Source of the DNA: Ditylenchus dipsaci
Taxonomy: Eukaryota; Nematoda; Chromadorea; Rhabditida; Anguinidae
Length of the DNA: 64,000 nt
Direction of reading: 5' to 3'
Assembly: GCA_004194705.1 (NCBI GenBank)
Contig: SADC01000927.1
Span: 62,001-126,000, forward strand
Both the position numbers and the translations under genes were made by a program. Below, in pieces: positions 19,267 to 32,508 of this stretch. Each line of letters begins with the position of its first letter. The first letter of the stretch is position 1. The notes below the pieces were generated by a model. That model saw only the letters and a list, made by a program, of their open reading frames with translations, ran no database searches and had not been told where the DNA came from.

Positions 19267-19451
19267 GATTTTAGCCTGTATTTAAGGTGGATTTTTTGTG
19301 TTCAAGCCCACTTTTCTACCAGGTAGGGTAGCTAAATGGCCAGTTAAGGTGTGTAGGTAGCCAGATAGGATAGTCAAGTGTCCAGGTAGAATCATACAGT
19401 CAATTTTTGATATAACGTATACCCTGGGGACCAGGTCTGGTGTACGTTATA

Positions 19452-19622
19452 TATGCGAAATAGGCGAGGGTAGGCGAGGATAAGCGAGGATAGGCAAGGG
19501 TAGGCGAATATAGGCGAGGATAGGCCAAGGTAGGCGAGGATAGGTGATAGTAGGCAAGGGTAAGCGAGGATAGGCCAGAATAGGTGAGGGTAGGCGAGGG
19601 TAGGCGAGGTAGAGTAGGTGGG
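19452..19622. repeat. Minisatellite of ~10-bp TAGGCGAGGG units
   Basis: About seventeen imperfect copies of TAGGCGAGGG/TAGGCGAGGA in direct order. They lie in a spacer between two transposon arms and have no coding meaning, although one frame stays open because the unit lacks stops. Confidence 0.85.
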
Positions 19623-20234
19623 TTAGTAGGTAGGGTGAATGTTCTACCCGAACAACGGAGATAGTATCCGAAACACTAATGTTCCCAAACGACATAGGCT
19701 CGATAGGCGCCTGCAGACCCTAGTATCTCATACTTCTCTAAAAACCATAAACAAATAAAAACTCACACTCCATTTTATTCACTTGACTCGATAATAGACA
19801 AGATAACATTGCATAATAAATTATTCAACTTCTACCCAGTTAAAGAAAAGAAAAATTGATCTAGAAGGACAGCATAGTATGAATCAAGGAATAAAACTAT
19901 CGACGAAACACAAGTGTCGATGAATAGGCAATCGGCGAAATATAAGTGTCGATAAACGAACAATCGACAAAATACAAGTGTCGATGAGTTTTGCAAGCGA
20001 TAAGTTGCTTTTGGCGATGAGTTTTGCCATCGATGAGTTTTGCAAGCGATAAGTTGCTTTTGGCGATGAGTTTTGCCATCGATGAGTTTTGCCGGCGATG
20101 AGTTTGCAAGCGATAAGTTTCTTTTGGCGATGAGTTTTGTTGGCGATGAGTTTTGCAGCGATGAGTTTTGCATCGATAAATTTTTATTGTCGATGACTGT
20201 TGCATCGATGAATTGACCTGCACCCCGAATGATG

Positions 20235-21119
20235 CGTAATATCAGAAAGAATAAAGTACATATTTATTATTGATTGCAAATTTGGAACAACACATGGAGT
20301 TTTTGCTGTTTAGATTGCTGACAGAGCTATGACTTCAAAGTTCGAACACAGTTGTCTTTTGCAAAGGAAATGGCCCTAACACTGAGTGTTGACATTTACC
20401 TTAGCCAAGACAGTGAGGGTGAGGTCGTCCAAAACTTTTTTTGCGCACATTGACATGGTATAAGAAATAACAGAGTCGTACCGAAAATAATGTCGTCAAC
20501 ATGGCTTAACTATATTTAAACAGTTGATTGACATAGTCCGATCTCGACGCACCTGAATCTAAGACCTCCGCCCTCTTCCCCTCAGGTTCAAGGAGTGGGG
20601 GAGGAGGCTCAGGTTCTATGTATGTAGCCCGTATCTCTCTATCCGCGTATATTCATTTGCATTTTCCTCTAGATAGGTTTAATAAAAAGGTTGATGTAGG
20701 TTAATCTAAAGTTAATATAAAGGGTCATTAACATAGTAAAATTTTTCAGGTCCGGGCTAGCCCGCGTGAATGAATACTCGGGTGGACCAGTATCGGAGGT
20801 GAAAAGTATGTGCACGACCTGCAGTTTAGGTGGCCCTTCTCGGTCTGCCGCACATTTCAAAAATTACGACACGAGCACGCTTATTCACTAACTGTTCCAA
20901 AGTTTCCAATTTTCCAACAATTTTCTAAAAACTTTACTAAAAGGACTAAATAAATCCCAATATAGTCATAGATGTTTATAAGATGATAACTTGAAATATA
21001 AAGTCTTTTAAGAATATAAAAATTTAATCATTTCAATTGATATTTTTTAAATTTTCATGTACCTCTTGTGTTTTATAAAAAAAAAAATTATATTTAGAAA
21101 ATAGAATTTAATTTTAGCA
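20235..21119. other. Upstream of the F-box gene, small GC hairpin only
   Basis: A hairpin at about 20548-20618 pairs CACCTGAATC/CCTCCGCCCTC with its complement. No exon is recognised. The F-box gene start follows directly. Confidence 0.4.
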
Positions 21120-24100
21120 ATGGTCGAAAATCGTGTTCCCTCCAACAAACGTGCTAAAAGCATTTTCTTGGCTGATGAAAATAAAGAGAAAAATTTGGCA
21201 GCTGCTACAGTCCACAATTTTCCTCCGCTTGAAATCAAATATCTGGTAGCAATTTTAGAGTCTAAAGGTAGGTTTGTAGCTCTAGAATCTAATTGAAAGA
21301 AGTTTGGGGCTTTCAACCATTCTACCGAAAATGAATTTTTTGATCATGATACAGAATAATGTGGTGTTTTATAATTTCAACAAGATTGCGAGCAAGGAGA
21401 TGAAATCCAATGGTTTTGGAGACGTCTTTCAGCGGTTTCAATGCCTCATATTTCTGCTATGCGATATTGGATTAATTCTTCGAGCTTTGGAGGAATGAAT
21501 TTCACAAATAGTTACTGTCTACCAGCATATGAAAAGGTAATACTCAGTCGCCTCTATGAGATTTCAAAGCAAATAGGCCAAACAAGTGTTTTTTGAAAAA
21601 TTTAGGTTTTTTGTCAACTGTTCTTTGGTAAGATATTAGCTGATGACCGTTTTTGACCGAAATCAAATTATATTATGTTAAGCAGAAAAAGATATATGGT
21701 ATGTAACAAAGTATGAAAGAATAAAAATGATTAAAGAACCATCGCCGCTGATGACAATGGCAATTTCGAATTTTTGAATTGGCGGGGGACAGCCGGAAAT
21801 GCGGAAAATTTTTCGCGGATTATTTTTTATTTGCATCTAAAATTTAAATTCCATGTACCACGTGAGGCTAATCAACAGTTATCTATAATAGGTTATAGCT
21901 CAATGGGAGTCAGCTAGGTAGTCCGAAAAAAAATCGACAGCTCTAACAGCAAAAGTTTCCGGAAAGTCACTCTAAATCAGGGCTGCCATCTCAAAGATTT
22001 AAAAAAAAAAGAACATTTTCACAAAAAGGGAATTTGAAGGAAGAAATGCATTTTATTTAGTGCTTATCGCCATTTTGAAGCAAACGACTAAAATCTCACA
22101 AATAAAAAAATTTAAGGTCCCCAAAGGACAAATGTTTTTAAAAAGGACATGTGCAGACCTGCTCTAAATACTAAAATTTTTTCATAAATTTGAATTCGTT
22201 CAGATCAGATCCGGAAAATGCTAGGCATCTGAGATATCTTTTAAAGTCAAGTAGTGGTCCGAATTTTCTGTGTGGTACAGTCGAACCTCCCAATAACGAT
22301 CACCCTAGCGACCGGCGTCAGGTGGTCGTTAATGGGGCATGAAATAAGGCATCGAAGCATCGAAATATATTTTCTAAATAAAAGAACTGTCCCCCGAATT
22401 CAAAAACTCGAAATTGCCATTGTCATCAACGGCGATGGTCCTTTAAGATCATTTTTTATTGACAATTTTCCAATTTTCGGGAGTTTGAAAAATAGAGCGG
22501 CCTACCGCTTTATTAGAAAAACTACGGTGAATTATTTTTGAAGGAAGAAGGACACTCAAGAGAACAAGAAGAACTGCCCATAGTATTCCCTTTAGAAAAG
22601 GCTCCAGACGATTTATTGGTTGGCCAAGTTTTTACATTAAAAACACTTTATTATCCAATTTTTCATATTTCTAGCTAATCATTTTGAACCAATTGACACA
22701 GCTCCCTGATATCTTCCGTTGCCGACGGGTTTCTCACCGCTGGAAAAAATTAATTGATAGCGGAGCTTTTCATTCAAAGCAAGTTTTTTCCCGTCAAGCT
22801 CTTTTGCCCTCCTTGAATAACATGAAAAATCAATGGTCATTGGCTTACTTCGATGAAATTGTGGCACACTGCAGTCCATTTATTCCTTCAATTATGGTAC
22901 ATTCATTTCAACTTTCAGTGAATTAAGGTTGATTAACCCCATTATTGGTAAAAACGGTTGAAAAATAATCCTTGATGGAATGAACAGAGGCAACAGAGGA
23001 GCTCAGACACTCGGCTTTGCCGTAATTTTTCGGTAAGACAGAATATCTGAGTTTCCAAATGACAATAAACTCGACTACCGTATTCTCTCTAAAAAGCACT
23101 ATAAATAAGGGTACTTGTTGGGTTGGGGCCCCCCACTACAAAATTTTTTCAAAAGTGACCAAAAAACATATTCTATGATACTCTTTTTTGCTTAACATAA
23201 TAGAGGAAAATTTCCAACCAGTTTCTGATTCGAAGGAACTTTTCAACTTCTGAACTTTTTGACTTATAACTTTGACTTAATATCGCAATGGTGGACGGTC
23301 TTTCTAGGCATTTTAGGGCCATTTTTTGGGTATTTACTATATTTAGGCTTTAGGCTTAGGCGAGGGTAGGCCAGCGTATGTTAGGGCGGACTCAAACATG
23401 TTTCTCAGAATATAAAATAGCGAAAAAACATGTTTGAGTTCGTTCTGACACACGCTGGCCTACCCTTGACTAAGCCTTAAACCTAAAGATGGTAAATATC
23501 CAAAAAATGACCCTAAAATACATAAAAGCAGACCATCTACCATTGAGGAGTTGAAGTCAAAAAGTATAAATTTTTACTCGAAAACTGTTAAGAAATGTTT
23601 CTTATATTATGTTAAGCAGAAAAAAGTAGCATAGGATATGATTTTGGGTCACTTTTGAAAAAATTTAGGGTGGGGGACCCAACCCAACAAGTACCGTAAT
23701 TTATAGTGCTTTTTAGAGAGAATACAGTAGACGAGTTTAATGTCATTTGGAAACTCAGATATTCTGTATTTACCGAAAAATTACAGCAAAGCCGAGTGTC
23801 TGAGCTCCCAAATGACACTAAAGTTGACCATAAGATGTGATTAAAAATGTCATGCACCGAGAAAGAGTCGAACCGCCGAGTGGTTTAAAGCAGAATACGC
23901 AATCATTTATCAACTTTATCATGCTATGCAAGAATTTATAATCCCAAAACTTGGCCGCTCCCTTAGATTTAACAACAAAAGAACAAGTAGGAGCTCCACT
24001 GAGAGATGTTTTCACTTACACCAACTACAGGAGCAGCCCACCTGTGGTCCTACCGTAGGGGGTGGGGAGTGTTATATTTTTCGACCTCCCTCCAGGGTTA

Positions 24101-27100
24101 TAATAGAGAGGGGGAAGGTCTTCTATTAGAGGAATTACGGTATAATGAGTATAAAAAGTATATGAATTTAGATGAGCGTTTATTCAAAAAGTTGGCATCT
24201 CAAGTGACAGATGTAGTGTTTGACATGATACGCAATTCCTGCGAAGAATGCGATATGTGCATGTACAAAAGGAATCAATTGCATCGTTGTTGTCAGGATG
24301 AAGGCAATCCATATGACATTTCAGAACTGGATTTGTATTTGGAGCGCTGTGTGATCGTAGCAGTGACCAATTCTATCTTGACGAAGAGTTTATCCAACTT
24401 TTTTACTCCACACCAAACGTGCAGCACTTAAATATTTTCAACGTCAACTGGAATGGGCACCAGAAACTAATGATTAGTCTGGCTGGAGCAGTTGAAATCG
24501 TTTGGAAGCATTGGTACTTGGACAGAAAAGCGACATATACGAAGTTTTTTTTCAAATTTAAAGATTTCCAAAAATGTAACATAATTTTAAAAAGGCCTAA
24601 CTGCTACTAATTTTTACAGCTAAGTTTCAAAATTCAAAATTTGAAAAACACAATGTTTTTTACACCGTAATAATTTTTGTCAACTAACAATAGCTAAAAC
24701 GACATTAAATTAGAACATATAGGGGTGTGGCATTGATGGATTGCATACGCACGTTCAAAACAAACCGCGGCCAATCTTTTTTTCAATATATACAAACCAA
24801 TTTTGATAAATAATGCCATTTACGTGAAATTATTTTAGACCATATCCATTTGTGCTGATGCTTTTTTTGTAAAGTTCAACCGCCTTCTTCTTTTGGCGAT
24901 CTTACATAGCCACAGAAATTATTTTTGTCCAACTAGAAAAACCTTGCAAGCTTTACCATCCACTCTTGTTTACCTTGACTTATGTGGTGCAAGTGCAATG
25001 CCTTTAGAGGATTCAGTATTGGGATGCCTTACCCGCATATGTCCAAATGTTATATCAATTTGCTTGAACATTGCGGAATATATAGATATGAGAGCTTTGA
25101 ATAATCTGTTCAAGGGATCTAAATTAAGGACGTAAGTAGGTTTAGAAAATTTCTAAATCCTAATACAAGGGTCTTATTTAAGCTTATCAGAAAAATAAAA
25201 AGACAGCTCAGATATCGTATTTCCTCGGATAGACATATCGGAGCGTTTATTTTTCGATTCCCTAAAAATCTTGAAATTGTCAATTAAAAATTACTTTACC
25301 TCTGAAATATTAGCTTAATTATAGGAGGGAGTCGTCTATTGGATCAGGGGCGTTAATAAGAGAAAATACGGTATGAATTTGTTTTCCCAGCCGTTGCCTA
25401 ATATTTTTGAAAAACACTTTTTATCATTATATCGGCTGGATTCACGAGATTCAGAAAACATGTTGCATGATATATATAAAAACGGACTTATCTTTGAATT
25501 TTTTTCCAGTATTTCTGACAAACCTAATCTTTTTTAACTTTTAATAAATAATTTGAGATAAAAAAAGCAGTGAAAGTTAATTAGAACAATTTTTTCGAAT
25601 TAGTAAAATTTTTTGGCTGCCCTCATGGCTGCCCTCCCCACGGGACAAGTGCCCCTAAAGCCACGGGACACGGCTATTTTCAATCCTGGCAACAGATTTA
25701 AGTTTAAATCGATCCTGCTTTACACGATAGAACTAATACATATACTGTTTAGACATTCAGAAAAAAATGTCAGGCTGTCTTGCAGGTCCTGTCTATGATT
25801 TGGTAGGATATTTACGATATTTGGATATTTACGGATTTGTCCCGCGGGACATTGACCTGCGGACAGCCTAAAACCCGTTTTTGATAGTTATTATGAAAAA
25901 TTTTACATGTATATGTTGTAGAGCAGAGTCGATTTTCTCATGAATCTGTTGAAAGAGGTTAAAAATGATGACTAGGAACCGAAGTACTAAGAAAAAAGTG
26001 TTTGAAAAATTGTCACCTGCCCCGCTAAGGAAAGGGCTTTACACTTTTGAAACCAATTTGAAAAATTATTTCAAATAGGGCACATATTTTGTTTAACCTG
26101 CCCCAACGTTATTTCAGGATTCATTTGTTTTTCTTCAAAGAAACAGAACTGGAACCTGCTACTAACACTGAATTTCGTGTTATGTCTGCTGAACAGCCTT
26201 TGTGTGCCGTTCGATTGAAAAGTCTGACACTGGAAAGTTATCATAAGAACTTAAGCGCAGAAACAGAAAGTCAACTGAATATTTTTGTTCAGCTAGTAAG
26301 TTTCTTTACCTGAAAATATTGAGCCTTCTTTAGTATCCAGTTTTCAAGAAAACTTATGTTTTTGGCATGGTATGGAATTATGATTAGGGATTAAATAGTA
26401 GAAGTCAACTAGTAATTATGACTCACTTTTTGAATAGTAGTGCCGTATTTCCTAACGACCCTACCGGAGTATACCCCCCCCCCAAATGAAATTTTTTTAA
26501 AGTAAATTTTTTTTTTAACCAAGCCAAAGCAAGCAAGCAAATTTTTTTAAACCAAGCCCCCTGCGACCCCTTCGGGGACGCAGGGGGCTTGGTTGGTTGG
26601 GGTTGAGATGCGCACACCCACATACTTTAGACGCAAATCACTCGAAAGTGACTCTGGATGCATGAAAATGTATGCATACCAGAGTTTATTTATGCTGTAG
26701 GCCCCAGTATTCAAAACTATGTTCAACATCTTCCTTTTCACACTAAATTGGCCCTTTTTGGTCCTTTCCCACCCTAACATGGCCCTAAATCCCTTCAAAA
26801 TGGTCAAAATAGGTATATTTGGGTGGTCCCAAAACTCAATTTTTTATTGACTAGAACACAAAAATAATGCCTTTTTTGAACTCCCGAGGCAATTTTTGGT
26901 CGATATAGGGTGTTTGGAAACACTTTTAAAAAAATTTCATTTGGGGGGGGGGGATGGTATACTCCGGTAGCGCCGAAGTTACTTAAGAACACAATACATT
27001 GCGACAGGTGCAATGCAGTATGTAATCCCGTAATGTAAACTAGGGTCAAAAAGACTCTGGTTTACATACGAACAAGTCGGAAGGCTTTTGGGTCCACATG

Positions 27101-30100
27101 AAACATAAATCAAGCGTCTTTATGGCACAAGCGACAAACTACTGGCATCCTGCATTGCTGAATCCATATTCCGACTAAATTACCGTGCTAAAGGATGGAG
27201 CTATCTAGAAAAATTTCTGGAACATATCTCAAAAATTTATGATTGTTGAATGGTTTTTAAATGATAAATGGTTTATTGAAAACAATTACGCATTGCATGG
27301 ATTGCTTTTAAAAAAATATATAGGGGGGACCAAGGCAAAAAAACATCCCGTATGTACACTAGGGCCGACCAGGCCAAAGAAATATACATAGCAGAATTTT
27401 GCAGAAAATTATCTTAATTTTACAGCAACTTTTTGTTTCGCCTTTTTCTCTTTGATTTTTTACGCTTTTTACAAAGTAATAACAGTAATAAAATGGTGGT
27501 TTCGGTGTTGAAACGGTGATTTCAAAATTCTTTCAATGAATAAGAAGCGACCATAAGATGGCTTAAAAAATGTGACTCAAAATTTTTCGCGCCTTTTGCG
27601 CGCAACTTCAAAAAATAGAAGCCTTCTTTCTATTAGAAGAAATACGGTAAATTAAATACAATCGACGCCCTATATAAGAAACCCTTCCACCTCCAAAAGT
27701 TCGTTCACACCTAGGGTCCGACACTTTTTTTAACCTTATTTCTGAAATGTTTTGCTAAATGTGATTCGTCAGAATAGTCGGAAACATCGCAAAGATTCCT
27801 ATTTTGCCGATCGATTTTGAAAAATTGTATAGTTTGCCATTTTTACTCGCAACGATCCATATACAATACCCCTTTTTCAAATTTGGGGGTATCATATGTG
27901 GATCGTTACGGGTAAAAATGGCAAACTATACAATTTTTCAAAATCGATCGGCAAAATAGGAATCCTTGCGATATGTCTGACTAGACTGAGGAATCACATT
28001 TGGCAAAACATTTCAGAAATCAGGTTAAAAAAGGTGTTGGACCCCAGGTGGGAACGAACTTGAGGGGTATCTTACATAGAGCGTCAACTGTACTAATTAG
28101 CAAAAAATGTTAAAAACACACGGTTAAAAAACAAGTTTTAATTCAGGGGGGAGCTAAGCTTTTGTAATTACCTACTTATTGTACAATCCCAAGATAAATA
28201 AAAAAGAAATGAAACTATACAGCAAAAGTTCCTTCAAAAATAAGGATAGGCTGAGGATCAAATTGGACTGTTTACACACTAACAATAGAGTTGAATATGG
28301 TATAAAAACGAATATTCTAGATTCTTCAAGGCGTTAGTAACAATTCAGCTGATTTAAAAGTATTGAAATTTTTATTTCCTCGCCGCACTGCAACTAATAC
28401 ATATTGGCGCAACGAAAATCAAGCTTACCTAACTGACATTGTCAACCGTGTTGAAAAACTTCATTTATGGAATATGGAATTAGCAGAAGAAATTTTCACT
28501 ATTGACACTGTATTGTTCGTTGCAAAACTTCAGGTATGATTTTTTTTTGAAAAAAATCTCATTTATTCTGATTCATCAAAGGGCCATTGCCACCTATTTT
28601 GAATCGTCCCCCGCGAATTCAATTTTTTTTGCCTAATAATTCAACTTCTGTACGGATTTTCCAACTTGTTTTCTAACAAAACAATGCCTAGAATTTAGTT
28701 TTAGGTAAATTTTTTCTCAGAAACCAAGTCAAAAAACTCGCGCACAAGTTCAATGATTAGGAATTTTTTGGATTGGCGGGGACTTAATTTGAATTGGCGG
28801 GGACAACCGTTGTAGTAGACGGCAATGGCCATTCAAAATTTCATACACAAGAAGATTAAGCAATTAAGTAAAAATAAGTGAAAGAAGATCTTAATTTTCG
28901 GTACATATTTATCGAAAAAAGCTTTCAGTTTCTCCTTAACATAATTACACTACCGAACTTTGGCTCTATCACGCACAAACTTATTTTTTATGCCCTGTTA
29001 AACTGTTCACAATTTTTTTTGTAAAACAGACTCTCTTTAATCGATGTTCCCCTTCAACTTTGATAACTATATCTCAGCTTAGAATCAATATTTAACAAAT
29101 CCCTTTTTGCGTTTTTCAATTTCAGAGAACTCTACGGATTTTGCTTTTTTTTTGGTTAAGCACACAAAAATCTCGAAATTGAATTTTTTTTCGCATTTTT
29201 GGACTGAATGCTGTATGCAATATTGAATAATCGAAGTACAGAAAAATCGATGTAGTCGAAAATTGTAATATAAAAAAACACAAAAACCCTGGGTTAAAGA
29301 CCTTGTCTCTTCCTTATCATGGCAATTTGAAAGTTTTGAATGCGCGCGGGACCACACACATTTTGTCAGTAATAATTTCGAATTATTTATTATTTGCGCT
29401 TATTGCTTAGAACATAAGCTTGTAAATTTGTTCAAAATATAGAACCATACACTAGTCGAGTCCAACGTTGCTTGACAATGCCAGATCGGACTACTTATCC
29501 GACTTCCACTGCTCCACATCTGTCACTGTCGACTTGTGACTTATATCATATAGAAAATAACGTTTAAAAAATTTAAAATGCAAACAAAAAAATAATTCGA
29601 AAACATTATTGACAAAATCTATGTGGTCCCGCGCGCATTCAAACATTTGAAATTGCCATGATAAGGAAGAGACAGGGTCCTTTAAGAAAATCAATTGTTA
29701 TGATATTTGAGAATTATCGATCCAAAGACATAATCTAGCCCACTGAGTGAACAGAAAATCTATAATTTTTTAAAACTTGGCGTATGTGAGGTTTTACTTT
29801 GTTGATTCTCATTTGTAAGAAACCTTCCCACCCGGGAATCTTCATATTTATGGTTTTTAACCAGAAACATACATTTCCGAAAAATCAACAAGCGAAAATT
29901 CTCTTAACTTTTTTGAATTTTCCTAAATGGTGGCTATCGAAAATAGCCGACAGATTGAAAAACCTTTTTTCTAAAATATATTCTCAAAATTTATAGGAGC
30001 TAGCTCTGAGGGATGTTCAAGCCTGTCGATCGAATGTGTGAAGCTAATTATTAAAAAGTGGCGAAAGGCAAGTTCAATCTACATGCTGATACATAATTGC

Positions 30101-32486
30101 TACAGTCTATAAGAAGTGTTTATAAAAAAGTTTAGATTTGCAAAAAGGTCGATTCACTAAGCTTTGATTTCAGTAAAGTCTATTGCGAAAATTTCGCAAT
30201 TTTAGCCATTTTTCAAATATCAGCTGTTTTGACACCCATGGAAAAGTTCAGAATCTAGTAAACCTATATATGATCGAATATTTGATTGTTGGTACAGAGA
30301 CGGGGAAAACAGCCTTTAAAAGACCATACTTGTTGATGACAATGAGAATTTGACAAATTCAAACGCGCGCTGAACACTTTTTCAATACAAAAATACGTTT
30401 TGAATTACGCATTATTGGTATATCTAAATAAAAAACGATATTTTATATGAGGGGCCTAGGTAGATCAGTGGCGCGCATTTGAATTAGCGAAATTATTATT
30501 GTCATCAAAAGTATGTTCCTTTGAAAAGAGGCATGCCCATGCGTTCAAAATGGTGAGGATATGATTTGGCAGCGGAACATTCGACGGCGGAATATTCGGC
30601 AGCGGAAAAAACTAGATGGTGGAAAAATACTTTAAAAGGGTCTTTATGTATGTTTGCCTTGCAAAGGCACCACATTTGTGTCCAGCATGGTCGTTTTGCT
30701 AAAAAAGCAAAAAAATTACTTCCACTTGAAACAACCAATATTTAAACCTAAAAAAAATTCGAAAATTTTCTCGAAAAAAAGATATGAATTTTCGTTGTCT
30801 CGAGTATAACTCAAAATATGATTAAGTTCTGAGATTTAAGATCATTTTTCAAAGAAAACGACCATGCTGGACCCAAATCCGGTGTCAGAAATTTGGAATT
30901 GCAAAGCAAACATACTTAATGGCTCTTTTGAAATTCCGCCAAATTTTCTGTAGCCCAGCTTTTCGCTGTCAAATTTTGCTCAGCCAAACCGTATTTCCTT
31001 CTTCAAAATTGGTGCCCGCTAAGTAAATTTTTTCTTCGTAATCATTGAACTTCTGTACTGATTTTTTAACTTGGTCTATAACATAACAAGGCCTAGAATT
31101 CAAGGTTAGGTCTGGTTTTGTTAGAAACCATCTTGATTGTTCAATGATTCGGAAAAAAATTAAGATTTCTAGGCATCACCACTTATTAGCGTGGGCATGC
31201 TCATTTAAAAATTTGACTCAGTGAGAGAGCAAAAAATCTAAAAAGTAGGCTGTAAAAAGCTTTTTTTGTCGATTTCTTTATTTAGTCCCTACAAGTGCTT
31301 CGTCTCACCGAAATGAATTTGCTGCAAAAAAATATTGTTCAAGAAGTGTGTTCAGCTCTTGATGAAACTAATATAGGCCGACCTACACCAAGTCTCCCAG
31401 AAAGAACGCAAGATAGAGGTATACTTGAGCTGGAAGTCGACTCTGATGAACAACTGCTGCATCCATGGCTAAGACGGGTGACCACTTGGAAGACTCCTTA
31501 TCAAAATAGTTCAACTAATTTGTATAGATTAAAATATGAAACAATTAAATGGTCACATTTTAAGAGTAGCTTGTTTTCAGACCAATAAATTTTTCATGTT
31601 ACTTCTGGCTAATATTCTTTTTGCAAAGCGGTATGGACAGAAAATTAATTCATCCATTCATTCCTCAACTAATAAAAAATTAAGTCCAAAATTGTAGAAA
31701 TCAAAATTTCTTTAGATCTCTATTGTAGGGATTTCAACTCGTAATTACTTACTTAATGAAGTGCTGTGTTTGAAATTAGTGTGCTCCACCACACCTGATA
31801 ATTTCAATTCGAAAATGAAACTGTTATCCATTTATCGTTATTTTTTCAATGGCTCATTCACGTACTTCGAGTTCAAGTTCGAGTTCAGACCAAAAGTTGT
31901 TCACGTAGCCGAAAATCCGAACTCCGAGTCGTTCACGTACTTCGAGTTCGAGGTCGAGTTCGTATTTGTCAATGTATGGAACTTAGAGAGCTCAGAATCT
32001 GATCCTAGAGGGGCCGACAGTCAATGAAAGTTGCGTTTTGCGGGTTTGCGAAAGCCGCAGTCCAATTTGTGTACATAAATACGCTCAAGTACGATCTCGA
32101 CCTCGAACCCAAAGTCGAACTCGAAGTACGTGAACGAGCCATAACCTCTCTATTAGTTATTTTACTCTGCTTACCAATTTGTTATTTTGATAACAATAAT
32201 CAACGCAGAAAATGCTTTTGCTATAAATTTAGAACCACCAGGATGGTACCTAAATCATGTGGATCCCCTACCCCCTCCAATCATCAGGATGGAGCGCAAA
32301 CCACGTGATACCCACAACCAAAATTTTATGTTACAACTCTTTATTGTTCCGAGAAAAGATGTTGGAAATAGGAGAAGAGGCGCAAAAGGAAGAAGAAGAC
32401 TCACAAGTGATCAAGTTGTGCAATATAAATTAAGCAACAGTTTAATGTTCTATCCGTCCATCACATCAGAAGCAAACAACATATAG
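21120..32486 (+). CDS. F-box / leucine-rich-repeat protein
   Basis: Likely substrate adaptor of an SCF ubiquitin ligase. ATG 21120 follows AATTTTAG by two bases. Supported exons: 21120-21267, ~21355/21397-21536, 22675-22896, ~24137-24495, 24937-25131, 26118-26295, 28321-28533, 29997-30067, 31286 onward. Exon 22675-22896 carries the F-box-like LPDIFRCRRVSHRWKKLID. Later exons show LRR-type strands: LVYLDLCGA, VRLKSLTLESY, VEKLHLWNMEL, ELALRDV, LQVLRLTEMNL. The end is uncertain: either a stop at 31586-31588 overlapping AATAAA, or splicing from 31286-~31420/31480 to 32233-32486, a proline- and arginine-rich tail. Frame breaks are seen near 21425, 24362 and 30037. No named orthologue is assigned; FBXL-type genes are the closest class by architecture. 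Introns hold several MITEs. Confidence 0.75.
21735..22442. mobile_element. TTAA-flanked element in F-box intron
   Basis: TTAA at 21731-21734 and 22443-22446. Ends AGAACCATCGCCG and CGGCGATGGTCCT, with inner arms containing ATGACAATGGCAATTTCG. A truncated pogo-like end (CAGTCGAACCTCCC) sits at 22268. Between the arms is non-palindromic AT-rich sequence. Confidence 0.75.
22998..23808. repeat. Long palindrome in F-box intron
   Basis: Arms from GGAGCTCAGACACTCGGC to its complement GCCGAGTGTCTGAGCTCC, ~330 bases each, meet around a centre with GGCGAGGGTAGGCCAGCGT. Includes the recurring TACCGTATT segment. No target duplication was identified. Confidence 0.8.
26440..26975. repeat. Degenerate inverted repeat of the 9162 family
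   Basis: Outer arms CTACCGGAGTATACC and GGTATACTCCGGTAG. The interior contains GCATACCAGAGTTTATTTATG and ACTATGTTCAACATCTTC, as in 9162-10033 and 18381-19266. Lies in an F-box gene intron. Confidence 0.65.
27659..28090. mobile_element. TA-flanked palindromic MITE in F-box intron
   Basis: Ends CAATCGACGCCCTATATAAG and CTTACATAGAGCGTCAACTG between TA dinucleotides. A long near-perfect palindrome, with centre around TTTTTCAAATTTGGGGG. Tc1/pogo class by target site. Confidence 0.75.
28576..28836. mobile_element. TTAA-type MITE with degenerate target site
   Basis: The same internal sequence as the copy at 2731-2959 (GCCATTGCCACC ... GACGGCAATGGCC), but the flanks read TCAA rather than TTAA, so it is an older or mutated copy. 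It contains a duplicated TTTGAATTGGCGGGGAC segment. Confidence 0.7.
29298..29681. mobile_element. TTAA-flanked palindromic MITE in F-box intron
   Basis: TTAA at 29294-29297 and 29682-29685. Ends AGACCTTGTCTCTTCC and GGAAGAGACAGGGTCCT, then GAATGCGCGCGGGACCAC paired with its complement. Confidence 0.82.
30320..30530. mobile_element. TTAA-type MITE in F-box intron
   Basis: Ends AAGACCATACTTGTTGATG and TCATCAAAAGTATGTTCCT, with inner GCGCGC arms. Left flank TTAA, right flank TTGA. Confidence 0.65.
30560..30985. repeat. Inverted repeat in F-box intron
   Basis: GTCTTTATGTATGTTTGCC and GACCATGCTGGACCCAAAT in one half pair with GTCCAGCATGGTCGTTTT and GCAAACATACTTAATGGC in the other. Possibly a decayed MITE. 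Confidence 0.6.
31858..32130. repeat. Inverted repeat in the last F-box intron/3' region
   Basis: Arms CATTCACGTACTTCGAG and CTCGAAGTACGTGAACG with internal GAGTTCGAG-type repeats. Open frames in both strands here reflect the repeat. Confidence 0.7.
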
Positions 32487-32508
32487 ACAATATTACTCTT
32501 ATAGGCAT

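Larger units (their letters stand above)
17888..20226. mobile_element. 2.3-kb hAT-like inverted repeat carrying a nested element
   Basis: The octamer GAATGATG is exactly duplicated (17880-17887, 20227-20234), and GGTGCAGGTCAATTC appears at the left end with its complement at the right. Each arm (~17888-18160 and ~19950-20226) is a short-period array of AAAACTCATCGC-like units mixed with TCGATG, so the arms are themselves tandem repeats. Between the arms lie the nested element 18381-19266 and a minisatellite at 19452-19622. Confidence 0.85.

Noticed and set aside
19447..19695. Open frame over the TAGGCGAGGG minisatellite
   Set aside because: Repetitive translation caused by a stop-free repeat unit.
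29997..30067. Missing G at the acceptor of this F-box exon
   Set aside because: Canonical splicing gives the LRR-like ELALRDV, so the frame break is better placed inside the exon near 30037 than at the junction.
31420..32233. Missing G at the last F-box junction
   Set aside because: A canonical donor after CAAGATAGAG joins 32233 in frame, so no anomaly is required.
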